A DNA stretch of 64,000 bases from Caulobacter sp. CCUG 60055 (GTDB lineage: Bacteria; Pseudomonadota; Alphaproteobacteria; Caulobacterales; Caulobacteraceae). The stretch's first letter is position 1, and each line of letters opens with the position of its first letter. Both the position numbers and the translations under genes were made by a program. The notes under the pieces were generated by a model, which ran no database searches, was not told where the DNA came from, and saw only the letters and a list, made by a program, of their open reading frames with translations. This document shows, in pieces, positions 35,672 to 44,696 of this stretch. The stretch is taken from assembly GCF_022750545.1 (NCBI RefSeq), contig NZ_PUIC01000005.1, positions 335,581 to 399,580 on the forward strand. Reading direction: 5' to 3'.

Positions 35672-36736
35672 TCAGGCCGCGCGGTACCAGGCGACGCCGT
35701 CGGCGTCGGTCTCGGCCACGGCGGCGCCGCGCCCGATCAGGCAGTTGAGGTGAGCCAGGGCCTCGCCCGTGGCCATGCCCAAGAGGTCCGGGCCGATCTT
35801 GCGGGCGAACAGCGAGCCGAACACGTCCACCGCCCGCTTGGGCTCGGCCAGCGACTTGAGCAGGCGCTCCAGGCCGCGTTCGTGGCCGCGAGCCAGGTGG
35901 TCGAGGCGCGCGTGCAGACCACGGAACGGCTCGTTGTGGGCCGGCAGCACCAGGACGTCGTCGGGCACCTCGCGCTTGACCTTGGCCAACGAGTTCAGCC
36001 AGTCGGTCAAGGGATCGCCGTCCGGCTCGGTGGGGAACACCGAGACGTTGGACGAAATCTTGGGCAGCACCTGATCGCCCGAGATCAGCAGCTTGAGGTC
36101 CGGACAGTAGAGGCAGGCGTGCTCGGGCGAATGGCCCGAACCGACCACCACGCGCCAGTCGTGGGCCCCGATGCGCACCAGGTCGCCGTCCGACAGGCGG
36201 TGATAGCTGTCGGGCAGAGCGTAGAGCCCCTTGCCGAAGCCGCCGAAGCGGGCGCGGTAGTTCTCGATCGCCTCCTCGTCCCAGCCGGCGCGCTGATAGA
36301 AGCGCACGCCGTCCTCGGGCGCCTCGCGGCCGGTGTCGGCGGCCAGCATGCGGCAGGTGACGTATTCGAGCCGGCTGATCCACAGGCGGCAATCGAATTT
36401 GCGGGTGATCCACCCGGCCATGCCGATGTGGTCGGGGTGCATGTGGGTGACGAAGACGCGGCTGACCGGGCGGCCCTGCATCGGACCGGCGAAAGCCTGG
36501 CGCCAGGCCCCGGCGGTCTCGCGGGTCTGCACGCCGGTGTCGACCACAGCCCAGCCGTCGCCGTCCTCGACGGCCCACAGGTTGATGTGCGACAGCGCGA
36601 AGGGCAGCGGCATGCGCAGCCACAGGACGCCGGGCGCCACCTCTATGGTCTGGCCGGGCCCTGGAACGGTGTCGAACGGATAGACCAGCTGCGGCCGACG
36701 CTCGCCCGTTTCGCCGTCTTCAAGCCCGTCGCTCAC
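35672..36736 (-). CDS. MBL-fold metallo-hydrolase
   Basis: The 354-residue protein has the metallo-beta-lactamase fold: NLWAVEDGDGWAVVDTGVQT, the metal motif THMHPDHIGMAGW, VVVGSGHSPEHACLY and ISGDQVLPK. A C-terminal helical domain (about 270-354) resembles that of lactonase/thioesterase-like MBL proteins. GTG at 36736 is chosen because GGGAGA is about 8 bases upstream. Substrate unknown. It is divergent from the cysteine-repeat gene at 36911. Confidence 0.9.
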   Translation of the reverse strand: MSDGLEDGETGERRPQLVYPFDTVPGPGQTIEVAPGVLWLRMPLPFALSHINLWAVEDGDGWAVVDTGVQTRETAGAWRQAFAGPMQGRPVSRVFVTHMHPDHIGMAGWITRKFDCRLWISRLEYVTCRMLAADTGREAPEDGVRFYQRAGWDEEAIENYRARFGGFGKGLYALPDSYHRLSDGDLVRIGAHDWRVVVGSGHSPEHACLYCPDLKLLISGDQVLPKISSNVSVFPTEPDGDPLTDWLNSLAKVKREVPDDVLVLPAHNEPFRGLHARLDHLARGHERGLERLLKSLAEPKRAVDVFGSLFARKIGPDLLGMATGEALAHLNCLIGRGAAVAETDADGVAWYRAA

Positions 36737-36845
36737 GGCTGGTTCTCCCTGAGGCCGGCCGCCGTCCGTCCTCGGCCGCCCTGCCGGCATAAGGCGTCCT
36801 CGGCGAAAGACAAGGCCTCACGCGGCGGAACGGCGGCGGACGCGC

Positions 36846-36874
36846 TTGACCCCCGGGGCGGCGGGGCGTTTAAA
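36846..36874 (+). promoter_or_regulatory. Predicted promoter for the cysteine-repeat gene
   Basis: TTGACC (36846-36851), a 17-base GC-rich spacer and TTTAAA (36869-36874) match a housekeeping promoter. The -10 is centred on a 13-base palindrome GCGTTTAAAACGC that might serve as an operator. The transcript would begin about 30 bases before the start codon. Confidence 0.55.
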
Positions 36875-36910
36875 ACGCGCCACGGAAGGATTCACCCAGG
36901 AGAATTTCCC

Positions 36911-38251
36911 ATGAGGCCAATCGGAATCGGTCTTGCGGTCGCCTTGATCGCCGCGGCCGCCATTCCGGCGTCCCTGTCGCTGGCCGCCAAGTCGTCTGGC
37001 GGCGGCGTCTCGGACCAGCAGCACAAGCAGGGCATGGAGGCCGCGCCGGCGCTGATCCAGGCCGCCAGCCTGCCCTGCACCCTGTCGGACGCCCGCTTCA
37101 TCGGCCAGGGCAAGACCAAGGAAGGCGACAAGGAAGTCGTCAGCAAGTTCGTCGAAGTGGCCTGCTCGGAAGGCCCCGGCTACGTGTTCGCGGCCAAGGA
37201 CGGGGCCACGCCGGACGTCTATGACTGCCTGGCCACCTCGGGCAAGGACGCCAGCGGCAAGGACAACACCCTCAAGTGCGCCCTGCCCGCCAACGCCAAC
37301 CCCAGCGCCGGGCTGCAGTCGGGCATCACCAAGGCCGGCAACCCCTGCCAGGTGGCCGACGCCAAGTACATCGGCCAGAACAAGACCGCCGCCTTCTATG
37401 AGGCCAAGTGCTCCAGCGGCACCGGCGTCGTCGTGCTGCAGAACCTGCCCCGCACCGCCGCCGCGCCGGAAGTGCTGAGCTGCCTGGCCTGGGAAGGCAT
37501 GGGCAAGACCTGCGAGCTGACCACCCATGACGCCAACCTGGCCCCGGCCAAGGCCCTGGCCGGCAAGGCCAACGCCTCTTGCCAGGTCAAGGACCAGCGC
37601 TACGTCCTGACCAGCAAGGCCGGCGACGACTATTACGAGTTCTCCTGCGCCGACAATTCCGGCTTCATGGTCCAGGCCAACAACAAGGGCGAGTTCGTCA
37701 AGACCATCCCCTGCGCCCAGGCCGACTTCGTCAACGGCGGCTGCACCCTGACCAACGCCCGCCAGGCCCAGACCGCCCAGGCCTCGCTCTACACCAAGCT
37801 GGCCAAGAAGGCCGGCTATGACTGCGAGGTGTCCAAGTACGCTGTGTTCCCGTCGGCCCCGCCGCAAAGCGAGGCGGTCGAGCTGTCCTGCGGCAACCGG
37901 GCGGACGGCGCCGTCGGCATCTTCTACGCCGACCACGCCAGCATCTACGACTGCGCCATGTCGCAGCTCGAAGGCTACCGCTGCTCGTTCACCAAGCAGG
38001 ACGCGGCCTATCCCAAGCTGACCACCCAGCTGAAGGCCAAGGGCAAGAACACCTGCACGGTGTCCAACGCCCGCGCCATCGGCACCGCCGCCAACGGCGA
38101 AGGCTATCTGGAAGTGGCGTGCTCGGACGGCCTGCCCGGCTGGGTGCTGGTCTATCCGAAGGGCGCGGCCGACGCCAAGGAAGTGCTGGCCTGCAACCAG
38201 GCGTCCGGCATCGGCGGCGGCTGCAAGCTGCCCGGCAACACCAAGGGCTGA
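36911..38251 (+). CDS. Secreted five-repeat, four-cysteine protein of unknown function
   Basis: The 446-residue product has a signal peptide (through about residue 26) and five tandem repeats with exactly four cysteines each: Cys 56/85/106/123, 146/167/191/201, 224/246/268/278, 305/327/348/358 and 382/404/428/438. Within repeats 2-5 the spacings are about 22, 22 and 10 residues, with a shared pattern C-x-V-x-x-x-x-Y/A ... E-x-x-C ... C ... C-x-L/F. Short charged helices link the repeats. The even cysteine count suggests two disulfides per repeat in the periplasm or outside the cell. AGGAG precedes the ATG, a promoter lies at 36846 and a strong terminator at 38279, so it is a single-gene unit. 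I know no named domain for it. Confidence 0.85.
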   Translation: MRPIGIGLAVALIAAAAIPASLSLAAKSSGGGVSDQQHKQGMEAAPALIQAASLPCTLSDARFIGQGKTKEGDKEVVSKFVEVACSEGPGYVFAAKDGATPDVYDCLATSGKDASGKDNTLKCALPANANPSAGLQSGITKAGNPCQVADAKYIGQNKTAAFYEAKCSSGTGVVVLQNLPRTAAAPEVLSCLAWEGMGKTCELTTHDANLAPAKALAGKANASCQVKDQRYVLTSKAGDDYYEFSCADNSGFMVQANNKGEFVKTIPCAQADFVNGGCTLTNARQAQTAQASLYTKLAKKAGYDCEVSKYAVFPSAPPQSEAVELSCGNRADGAVGIFYADHASIYDCAMSQLEGYRCSFTKQDAAYPKLTTQLKAKGKNTCTVSNARAIGTAANGEGYLEVACSDGLPGWVLVYPKGAADAKEVLACNQASGIGGGCKLPGNTKG

Positions 38252-38278
38252 TCCGATCGGCCCCGACTGACCGACGAG

Positions 38279-38308
38279 GCCCCGCCGGAGCGATCCGGCG
38301 GGGCTTTT
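38279..38308 (+). terminator. Intrinsic terminator after the cysteine-repeat gene
   Basis: GCCCCGCCGGA, tetraloop GCGA, and TCCGGCGGGGC form a perfect 11-bp stem followed by TTTT. It lies 28 bases after the stop codon. Confidence 0.92.
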
Positions 38309-38399
38309 CGTCGGCGTCCCACCTTACCGCTAATTCACTTGCCCGAGGTCGCCGGGAGGGGCGTGCTGGACGGGTCGGGAGATCGAGGGGCGAGCGGCC

Positions 38400-39716
38400 A
38401 TGGGCGTCAGGTTCGGCATATGGGCGGCGACGACCGCGGCCATGATGGCGGCGACCGCCGCATCGGCCGCGCCTTCAGCCCCGGCGGCGACGGCCCAGAC
38501 CCCGCGCGCCGTGGTCGACCGCGTCGCCAGGCTGATCGAGGACGACTACGTGCACCCCGACCAGGCCCGGCGGATCGCCGCGGACCTGCGTCAGGCCGCC
38601 AAGGCCGGCGCGTTCGACAAGCTGACCGACAACGGCGACCTGGCCACCGCCCTGACCGCCCGGCTCAAGCCGATCGACGCCCACTTCAACGTCGCCTGGC
38701 GGCCCCCGGAACCGGCGGCGCAGGAGCCGCCCCGGCCCATGATGGGGGGCCCGTCCCTGGAGCGCCGCCGCGGCTACGGCTTCCGGCGCGTCGAAATCCT
38801 CCCGGGGAACATCGGCTATGTCGACCTGCGGATGTTCGCCGATTTCGAGAAGGCCGACGCGCCGGCCAAGCGCGCCGCCGACGCCGCTATGGCCCAGGTC
38901 GCCGACACCGACGCCGTGATCATCGACCTGAGGGACAACGGCGGCGGCGCGCCGAACATGGTCGGCTATCTGGTCAGCTGGTTCACGCCGCCCGGCGCCG
39001 ACATCTACAACACCTTCCACGAGCGCGCCGGCGCCGGCGTCGAGATCTCCAAGGAGACGCCGCCGCTGGACAATCCCGGCCCCCGGCGGCTGACGGTCCC
39101 GCTCTACGTCCTGGTCAGCGCCCGCACCGGATCGGCGGCGGAAAGCTTCGCCTACACCCTGCAGACCGCCCGTCGGGCCACGATCGTCGGCGAGACCAGC
39201 GCCGGCGCCGCCAATCCGGGCCAGCCCTACGACGCCGGCGGCGGCTTCTCGGTGTTCATCTCGTCGGGCGAGCCGATCAACCCGATCACCAAGACCAACT
39301 GGGAGCGCGTCGGCGTGCGTCCGGACGTCGCCGCGCCGTCGGCGCAGGCGCTGGACCGGGCGCAGGCCCTGGCGCTCGAGGCCGTGCTCAAGACGGCGCC
39401 GGCCGACGAGACCGCCGATGCGCGCTGGGCCCTGGAGGCCCTGCGGGCCAAGGCCCGGCCGCCGACCGGGCTGGCGCTGGGCGACTATGTCGGCGCCTTC
39501 CCGCCGCTTAGCCTGACCACCGAGGACGGCAAGCTGCTCCTGCACAATGGCCGCCGCCCCGTCCTGACCCTGGCGCCCCTCGGCGTGGACGCCTTCACCG
39601 TCGAGGGCGAGCCGACCCGGCGGTTGACGTTCGCCCGCGACGGCCAGGGCCGCGTCGTCGCCGCGAAGCTGGAGACCTCGGACGGTTCGGTCAGCCGCTT
39701 CAAGCGCGGCGACTGA
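38400..39716 (+). CDS. S41 family peptidase (C-terminal processing type), secreted
   Basis: The 438-residue protein has a signal peptide (through about residue 24), an N-terminal S41 helical domain (about 35-95), and the tail-specific protease core with IIDLRDNGGG and catalytic Ser in SARTGSAAESFAYTL. The C-terminal 80 residues form a beta-rich extension. No PDZ domain is evident, so it resembles the IRBP-like branch rather than CtpA. The preceding spacer has the terminator at 38279. Convergent with the TPP enzyme gene, 5 bases apart. Confidence 0.9.
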   Translation: MGVRFGIWAATTAAMMAATAASAAPSAPAATAQTPRAVVDRVARLIEDDYVHPDQARRIAADLRQAAKAGAFDKLTDNGDLATALTARLKPIDAHFNVAWRPPEPAAQEPPRPMMGGPSLERRRGYGFRRVEILPGNIGYVDLRMFADFEKADAPAKRAADAAMAQVADTDAVIIDLRDNGGGAPNMVGYLVSWFTPPGADIYNTFHERAGAGVEISKETPPLDNPGPRRLTVPLYVLVSARTGSAAESFAYTLQTARRATIVGETSAGAANPGQPYDAGGGFSVFISSGEPINPITKTNWERVGVRPDVAAPSAQALDRAQALALEAVLKTAPADETADARWALEALRAKARPPTGLALGDYVGAFPPLSLTTEDGKLLLHNGRRPVLTLAPLGVDAFTVEGEPTRRLTFARDGQGRVVAAKLETSDGSVSRFKRGD

Positions 39717-39721
39717 ACCGC

Positions 39722-41263
39722 CTAGCGGATGGCCGCCTCGATGAAGCGCGGCCCCGGGGTCGACATCGCCCGGGCCATGGCCTGATCGAAGCTTTCGGCG
39801 CTGACGCAGCGTTCGGCCGGCAGGCCGAGGCCGCCCGCCACCTGCACCCAGTCGATGCGCGGGTCGCCGAGATCGAGCAGGGTCCTGGCCGCCGGCCCGG
39901 CGTTGCCGGCGCCGGTGCGGGCCAGCTCGATGTTGAGGATGCGATAGGCGTGGTTGGCGAACACCACCACCGTCACGTCGAGGTTCTCCCGCGCCAGGCT
40001 CCACAGGCCCTGCACCGTGTACATGGCCGCGCCGTCGCCGTTGAGCGACAGCACCTTGCGGTCCGGGCAGGCCACCGCCGCGCCGAGGGCGAGGGGAACA
40101 CCCTGGCCGATGGCGCCGCCGGTCAGGGCCAGCCAGTCGTGCGGCCGCGCCGCCTTGGTCTGCATGAAAATCGGCAGGCCGGCCGTGACCGCGTCGTCCG
40201 AGATGATCGCGCCCTCGGGCATGTGGCGGGCGATGGAGGCGCCGATGGCGTAGGGGTTGAGCTCGCCGGTCGGCGCGTCCGGCAGGTCGAGATCGACGAC
40301 CGGGATCGCCTCGGGCGCGCCCAGCGCGTCGGCCAGGGCCGCCAGCGCGCCCGCCGCGTCCTGGGCCTTGTCGGCCAGGTCCAGGGTCCGGCAACCGTCG
40401 GGAACCAACACGCTCGGCTTGTCGGGATAAGCGAAGAAGGCCACCGGAACGCTGGTCCCGACCAGCACCATCAGGTCCGCGCCGGCCAGGTCCATCATGG
40501 CCTGCTCGCCGAAATACATCATGCGGTCGGGCGAGAAGCGCCCGGCCCCGCGCGGCTGGCGGGCGATGAAGGTGTCGTTGAGCACCCGCACCCCGGCGGC
40601 GGACAGGCGGCCGGCGGCCTTGAGCCCCTGTTCGGTGACGGCCGGATTGCCCAGCAGGACCACCGGCTTGGCCGCGGCGCGCACCGCCCTGGCGGCGGCC
40701 TCGATCGCAGCGGCGGCGGGCATGGCGCGGGTCGGCGGCGCGATCCTCGGCCCCTTCACCGTGGTCGGCGACCAGGCGCTGTCGGCCGGCAGGATCAGCG
40801 AGGCGCAGCCGCCCGGCGGGCCGTAGCTGGCGGCCACCGCCTCGGCCGCCAGGGGGCCGACCGCGTCGGCGCTGTCGGCCGACTTGACCCAGTTCGAGTT
40901 GGGCTTCGCCCAGCCGGCGACGTCCGAGGTCAGGGGCGCGTCGTACTGACGGTGATAGGTGGCGTGGTCGCCGATGACGTTGACCACCGGCGTGCCGGCC
41001 CGGCGGGCGTTGTGCAGGTTGGCCCCGCCGTTGGCGTAGCCGGGCCCCAGGTGCAGCAACGTCGCCGCCGGCTTGCCGGCCATGCGCCCGTAGCCGTCGG
41101 CCGCGCCGGTGGCGACGCCCTCGAACAGGCACAGCACCGGGCGCACGCGCGGCTCGCGGTCGAGGGCGACCACGAACTGCATCTCGCTGGTGCCGGGATT
41201 GGCGAAACAGGCCTCGACGCCGTTGTCGGCCAGGGTCTCGATGAGCGCGTCGGCGCCGTTCAT
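39722..41263 (-). CDS. TPP-dependent enzyme, acetolactate synthase/benzoylformate decarboxylase-like
   Basis: The 513-residue protein has the three-domain layout of TPP decarboxylases: the Pyr domain with EACFANPGTSEM (catalytic Glu in the GTSE region), a central domain with VVLLGNPAVTEQG, and the PP domain with NGDGAAMYTVQGLWSLARENL and the NHAYRILN diphosphate segment. It is shorter than typical acetolactate synthases and closer in size to benzoylformate decarboxylase. It follows the feruloyl-CoA-synthase-like gene by 46 bases on the same strand, suggesting a joint role in aromatic acid metabolism; the substrate is not predicted. Confidence 0.85.
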   Translation of the reverse strand: MNGADALIETLADNGVEACFANPGTSEMQFVVALDREPRVRPVLCLFEGVATGAADGYGRMAGKPAATLLHLGPGYANGGANLHNARRAGTPVVNVIGDHATYHRQYDAPLTSDVAGWAKPNSNWVKSADSADAVGPLAAEAVAASYGPPGGCASLILPADSAWSPTTVKGPRIAPPTRAMPAAAAIEAAARAVRAAAKPVVLLGNPAVTEQGLKAAGRLSAAGVRVLNDTFIARQPRGAGRFSPDRMMYFGEQAMMDLAGADLMVLVGTSVPVAFFAYPDKPSVLVPDGCRTLDLADKAQDAAGALAALADALGAPEAIPVVDLDLPDAPTGELNPYAIGASIARHMPEGAIISDDAVTAGLPIFMQTKAARPHDWLALTGGAIGQGVPLALGAAVACPDRKVLSLNGDGAAMYTVQGLWSLARENLDVTVVVFANHAYRILNIELARTGAGNAGPAARTLLDLGDPRIDWVQVAGGLGLPAERCVSAESFDQAMARAMSTPGPRFIEAAIR

Positions 41264-41309
41264 GGGCGAACCTCGTCCGTCTGGGGAAAGCTTAAATTGG
41301 CGGCGCGGG

Positions 41310-43106
41310 CTAAAAGACCAGCACCTCGGGATCGGGGGTGGAAGCGAACAGCCGCTCGACCTCGGCGGCGCGGCGTTCGCGGGTCAGGGCCTGGTTGATG
41401 TAGCCCTTGTCGGTGATCTCGCCGGCGTCGGGATCGGGCGCGCCGTCGAGGATCAGGGCGCGGGCCACGCGGCCGCCGGGGCTCGACGCGGCGGCGTTGA
41501 AGCCGGCCAGCCCCGCCGTCACGGCGGCCCTCGCCGCCGCGTCGCCCAGCCGCTCGCAGAACGGCGCGTTGAGGAACAGCAGCAGGCCGACGCCTTCGCG
41601 GCCCTCGCCGCAGACCACCGCGTCGGCGACCGCGCCGCCGATCGCCGACACCGCCGCCGTGCGCAGCGCCCCGGCCGCGACGAACGAGCCCGAGGCCAGC
41701 TTGAAATTCTCGACCAGCCGGCCGTCGAACACCAGGCCAGCCTCGGGCCGGTCGGGTTCGGCCAGCCGGGCGGCGTCGCCCAGGCGATAGAAGCCCTCCT
41801 CGTCGAAGGCGGCGGCCGACGCCTCGGCGGCGTTCAGATAGCCCGGCGAGACCTGCGGCCCCTTCACGCGGATCTCGAACTTGGCCCCGTCGGGGGCCAG
41901 CTTCACCGCCGTGCCCGGCACCGGCAGGCCGATCATGCCGGTGCGCTCGTTGACCCAGTGGATGTTGCAGGCGGTGGGGCCGGTCTCGGTGGAGCCGTAG
42001 CCGGTGGCGAAGGTGATCTTCTCGCCGACCGTGCGCAGGGCCACGGCCTGCACCCGGTCGCAGACGCTCTGGGGCATGGCCGCGCCGCCGTACTGCAGCA
42101 CCCGCACCCGGGCGAAGAAGGTCCGCGCCAGGGCCTCGTCGCGCTCCAGCTCGCCGGCGAACAGGCTCCAGCCGGCCGGGACCATGTTGTGATAGGTCGG
42201 CGAGACCTCGTGCAGGTTGCGCACCGTCTCGCCGAACCGCTGGGGGGTCGGCTGGCCGGCGTCGATATGCAGGTCGCCGCCGCGATGCAGCACCATGTGC
42301 AGGATGGCGTTGGCGCCCAGGCTGTGGCTCCACGGCGCGGCGTTGACCACCGCCGGCGGGTCGGGATCGTCGAAACAGGCGGCGATCTGCGCCGCGTTCA
42401 GCGCCATGTTGCGGTGGGTGCAGATCACCGCCTTGGGCCGGCCCGTCGAGCCGGAAGTCAGCAGCAGCTTGGCCGCGTCCTCGGGCCGGGCGAGGTTTTC
42501 GACCGCCGCCGCGCGCAGCAGTCGGCCGAAGGCGACGTGGCCGGGGCCGGGATTGCGGCTGGCGACCACCGGCAGCCCGGCCAGGGCCGGCAGGGCCAGC
42601 GCCCCGGCGAAGGCCTCGGCGTCATCGACATAGACGCAGCGCGGCCCGATCAGGCCGACGGCGTGGTTCAGCCGGGCGGGATCGGCCCCCGACAGGCCAT
42701 ACTGCGGCGAGACCGGAGCGGCCGCCGCGCCGATCCGCATGGCGGCGTAGCTGATCAGCGCGTGGTCGATGCCGTTGCGCGCCAGGATCAGCAGGGCGTC
42801 GCCGCGCCCGAGCCCCAGCTCGCGCAGGCCGCCGGCCAGGGCCGCCGCCATTCCATGCGCCTCGCCGAAGCCGACGCGCCGCCAGCCCTGGCCGGCGCGC
42901 TCGGCCAGCCACGACCGGGCGGGAGCGACGGCGGCCCAATGGTCGAGGGCGGCGTTGGCGGTCTGGAAACGGTCGTCGTAAGCGGTCGGATTGGTCAGGA
43001 CCAGCGTCCCGTCGCCGCGGCGTTCGACCTCCAGCCGACGCGGCGCGTAGCGGGGATCGCGGAACCGCGTCCCTATCCCGCCCTGGGCCAGCGAGCCGTC
43101 TTCCAT
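41310..43106 (-). CDS. AMP-dependent ligase, feruloyl-CoA synthase-like
   Basis: The 598-residue adenylate-forming enzyme has the P-loop LLLTSGSTGRPKAVICTH, FATGYGSTETGPT, and late motifs GDAARL and EITDKGYINQ with the catalytic Lys. The sequence after the P-loop and the C-terminal domain resemble feruloyl-CoA synthases, which activate hydroxycinnamates. ATG at 43106 is chosen because GGAG lies about 6 bases upstream. It precedes a TPP enzyme, and no vanillin dehydrogenase or feruloyl-CoA hydratase is adjacent, so the true acid is uncertain. Confidence 0.85.
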   Translation of the reverse strand: MEDGSLAQGGIGTRFRDPRYAPRRLEVERRGDGTLVLTNPTAYDDRFQTANAALDHWAAVAPARSWLAERAGQGWRRVGFGEAHGMAAALAGGLRELGLGRGDALLILARNGIDHALISYAAMRIGAAAAPVSPQYGLSGADPARLNHAVGLIGPRCVYVDDAEAFAGALALPALAGLPVVASRNPGPGHVAFGRLLRAAAVENLARPEDAAKLLLTSGSTGRPKAVICTHRNMALNAAQIAACFDDPDPPAVVNAAPWSHSLGANAILHMVLHRGGDLHIDAGQPTPQRFGETVRNLHEVSPTYHNMVPAGWSLFAGELERDEALARTFFARVRVLQYGGAAMPQSVCDRVQAVALRTVGEKITFATGYGSTETGPTACNIHWVNERTGMIGLPVPGTAVKLAPDGAKFEIRVKGPQVSPGYLNAAEASAAAFDEEGFYRLGDAARLAEPDRPEAGLVFDGRLVENFKLASGSFVAAGALRTAAVSAIGGAVADAVVCGEGREGVGLLLFLNAPFCERLGDAAARAAVTAGLAGFNAAASSPGGRVARALILDGAPDPDAGEITDKGYINQALTRERRAAEVERLFASTPDPEVLVF

Positions 43107-43243
43107 GCGATCTCCGCCGCGTTGCGCTTCCCCGCCGAATCGGTAGCCCGCCCCGCCGGCGATGGGAAGGGTCAGCCGGCCGGCCGCGCCGGCTTTCGCG
43201 CCAGGAACCGGGCCTCGGGCCGGTCCGCCGCCGGCCGCCGCCC

Positions 43244-43277
43244 AAAAAGAAGCGCGACGCCGTGACCGGCGCCGCGC
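43244..43277 (-). terminator. Intrinsic terminator after the dihydroorotase-like gene
   Basis: On the minus strand GCGCGGCGCCG, loop GTCA and CGGCGTCGCGC make an 11-bp stem with one G-T pair, followed by TTCTTTTT. It lies about 80 bases past the dihydroorotase stop and separates it from the ligase/TPP operon. Confidence 0.85.
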
Positions 43278-43358
43278 GCGAGTGTCTTGGCCGCGGGTAG
43301 GTGCGGCGCACCCATTAAACGCCTGGAATCGGAAATCCGTCGCCAGCGTCAAAAAGCC

Positions 43359-44696
43359 TCACGCTTCCGGCAGGGTCTCCAGGAAGCGGGCCGGCTCGCC
43401 GGTTCCCTCGGCGACGATCTCGTCGTCGCGCATCACCACCCGGCCGCGGATGATGGTGGCCGTCGGCCAGCCCTTGGCCTCGAAGCCGTCGAACGGCGTC
43501 CAGCCCGAACGAGTGGCCATCCAGTCGTGGGTGATCGTCCGCCGGGCCTTGAGGTCGACGATGGTCAGGTCGGCGTCGAACCCCTCGGCGAGGCGGCCCT
43601 TGCCGGCCAGGCCGAACACGCGGTTGGCGCCGTGGCTGGTCAGGTCGACGAACCGCTCCAGGCTCAGCCGCCCCTCGGCGACGTGGGTCAGCATGACCGG
43701 CACCAGGGTCTGCACTCCCGGCATGCCCGACGGCGAGGCCGGATAGGGCCGGGCCTTCTCCTCGCGGGTGTGCGGCGCGTGGTCGGAGCCGAGCACGTCG
43801 GCCACCCCCATCTCGATCGCCCGCCACAGCCCCGGCTGGTGGCTGGCGTCGCGGATCGGCGGGTTCATCTGGGCGAAGCCCTTGAGCCGCTCATAGGCCT
43901 CAGGCCCGGTCAGGGTCAGGTGCTGCGGCGTCAGCTCGACGCTGGCCACGTCCTTGTTGCGGGCCAGGAACTCGATCTCCTGGGCGGTGGTGACGTGCAG
44001 GACATGGATGCGCTTGCCGGTCTTGCGCGCCAGGCGCACCAGCCGCTCGGTCGACTGGATGGCCGACTGGGCGTCGCGCACCTCCGGGTGGCTGGTCCAG
44101 TCGCCGATGCGGGCCAGGGGGCGGCGCTCGGCCAGGCGATATTCGTCCTCGGAATGGAAGGCGGCCCGCCGCTTGATGCTGCGCAGCACCGCCTCGACGC
44201 CCTCGTCGTCGGCGACCAGCAGGGTGCCGGTCGAGGCCCCCATGAACACCTTGACGCCGCAGCAGCCCGGCAGGCGCTCCAGGTCGCCCAGGAAGGCGGC
44301 GTTCTCGTGCGTGCCGCCGACATAGAAGGCGTGGTCGCAGTGCATCCGCCCCTTGGCCCGCGCCAGCTTGTCGGCCAGGGCGTCGGCGTCGGTGGTGGTC
44401 GGCTCGGTGTTGGGCATCTCGAACACGGCGACGACGCCGCCGAGCACCGCGCCGCGGCTGCCGCTCTCGAGGTCTTCCTTCCACTCCAGGCCCGGCTCGC
44501 GGAAATGGACCTGGCTGTCGATGACGCCGGGCAGCACGGTCAGGCCGGCCGCGTCGAACACCTCGCCCGCCGAGGCCTGGGACAGGTCGCCGACGGCGGC
44601 GATCTTGCCGGCGCGCACGCCGACGTCGGCGAGGCCGCGTCCGGCGTGGTTGACCACCTCGCCCCCGCGCACGATCAGGTCGAAGGTCTCAGGCAT
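43359..44696 (-). CDS. Dihydroorotase-like amidohydrolase
   Basis: The 445-residue amidohydrolase has the cyclic-amidase layout: DSQVHFREPGLEWKEDLESG, the carboxylysine region GVKVFMGASTG, HVLHVTTAQE, and SDHAPHTREEK. In most dihydroorotases the first motif reads DxHxH; here the first His is Gln (DSQVH), a feature of an alphaproteobacterial subgroup usually annotated as dihydroorotase. Pyrimidine synthesis is possible but other amide substrates cannot be excluded. It overlaps the glycosyltransferase upstream by 8 bases. Confidence 0.85.
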   Translation of the reverse strand: MPETFDLIVRGGEVVNHAGRGLADVGVRAGKIAAVGDLSQASAGEVFDAAGLTVLPGVIDSQVHFREPGLEWKEDLESGSRGAVLGGVVAVFEMPNTEPTTTDADALADKLARAKGRMHCDHAFYVGGTHENAAFLGDLERLPGCCGVKVFMGASTGTLLVADDEGVEAVLRSIKRRAAFHSEDEYRLAERRPLARIGDWTSHPEVRDAQSAIQSTERLVRLARKTGKRIHVLHVTTAQEIEFLARNKDVASVELTPQHLTLTGPEAYERLKGFAQMNPPIRDASHQPGLWRAIEMGVADVLGSDHAPHTREEKARPYPASPSGMPGVQTLVPVMLTHVAEGRLSLERFVDLTSHGANRVFGLAGKGRLAEGFDADLTIVDLKARRTITHDWMATRSGWTPFDGFEAKGWPTATIIRGRVVMRDDEIVAEGTGEPARFLETLPEA

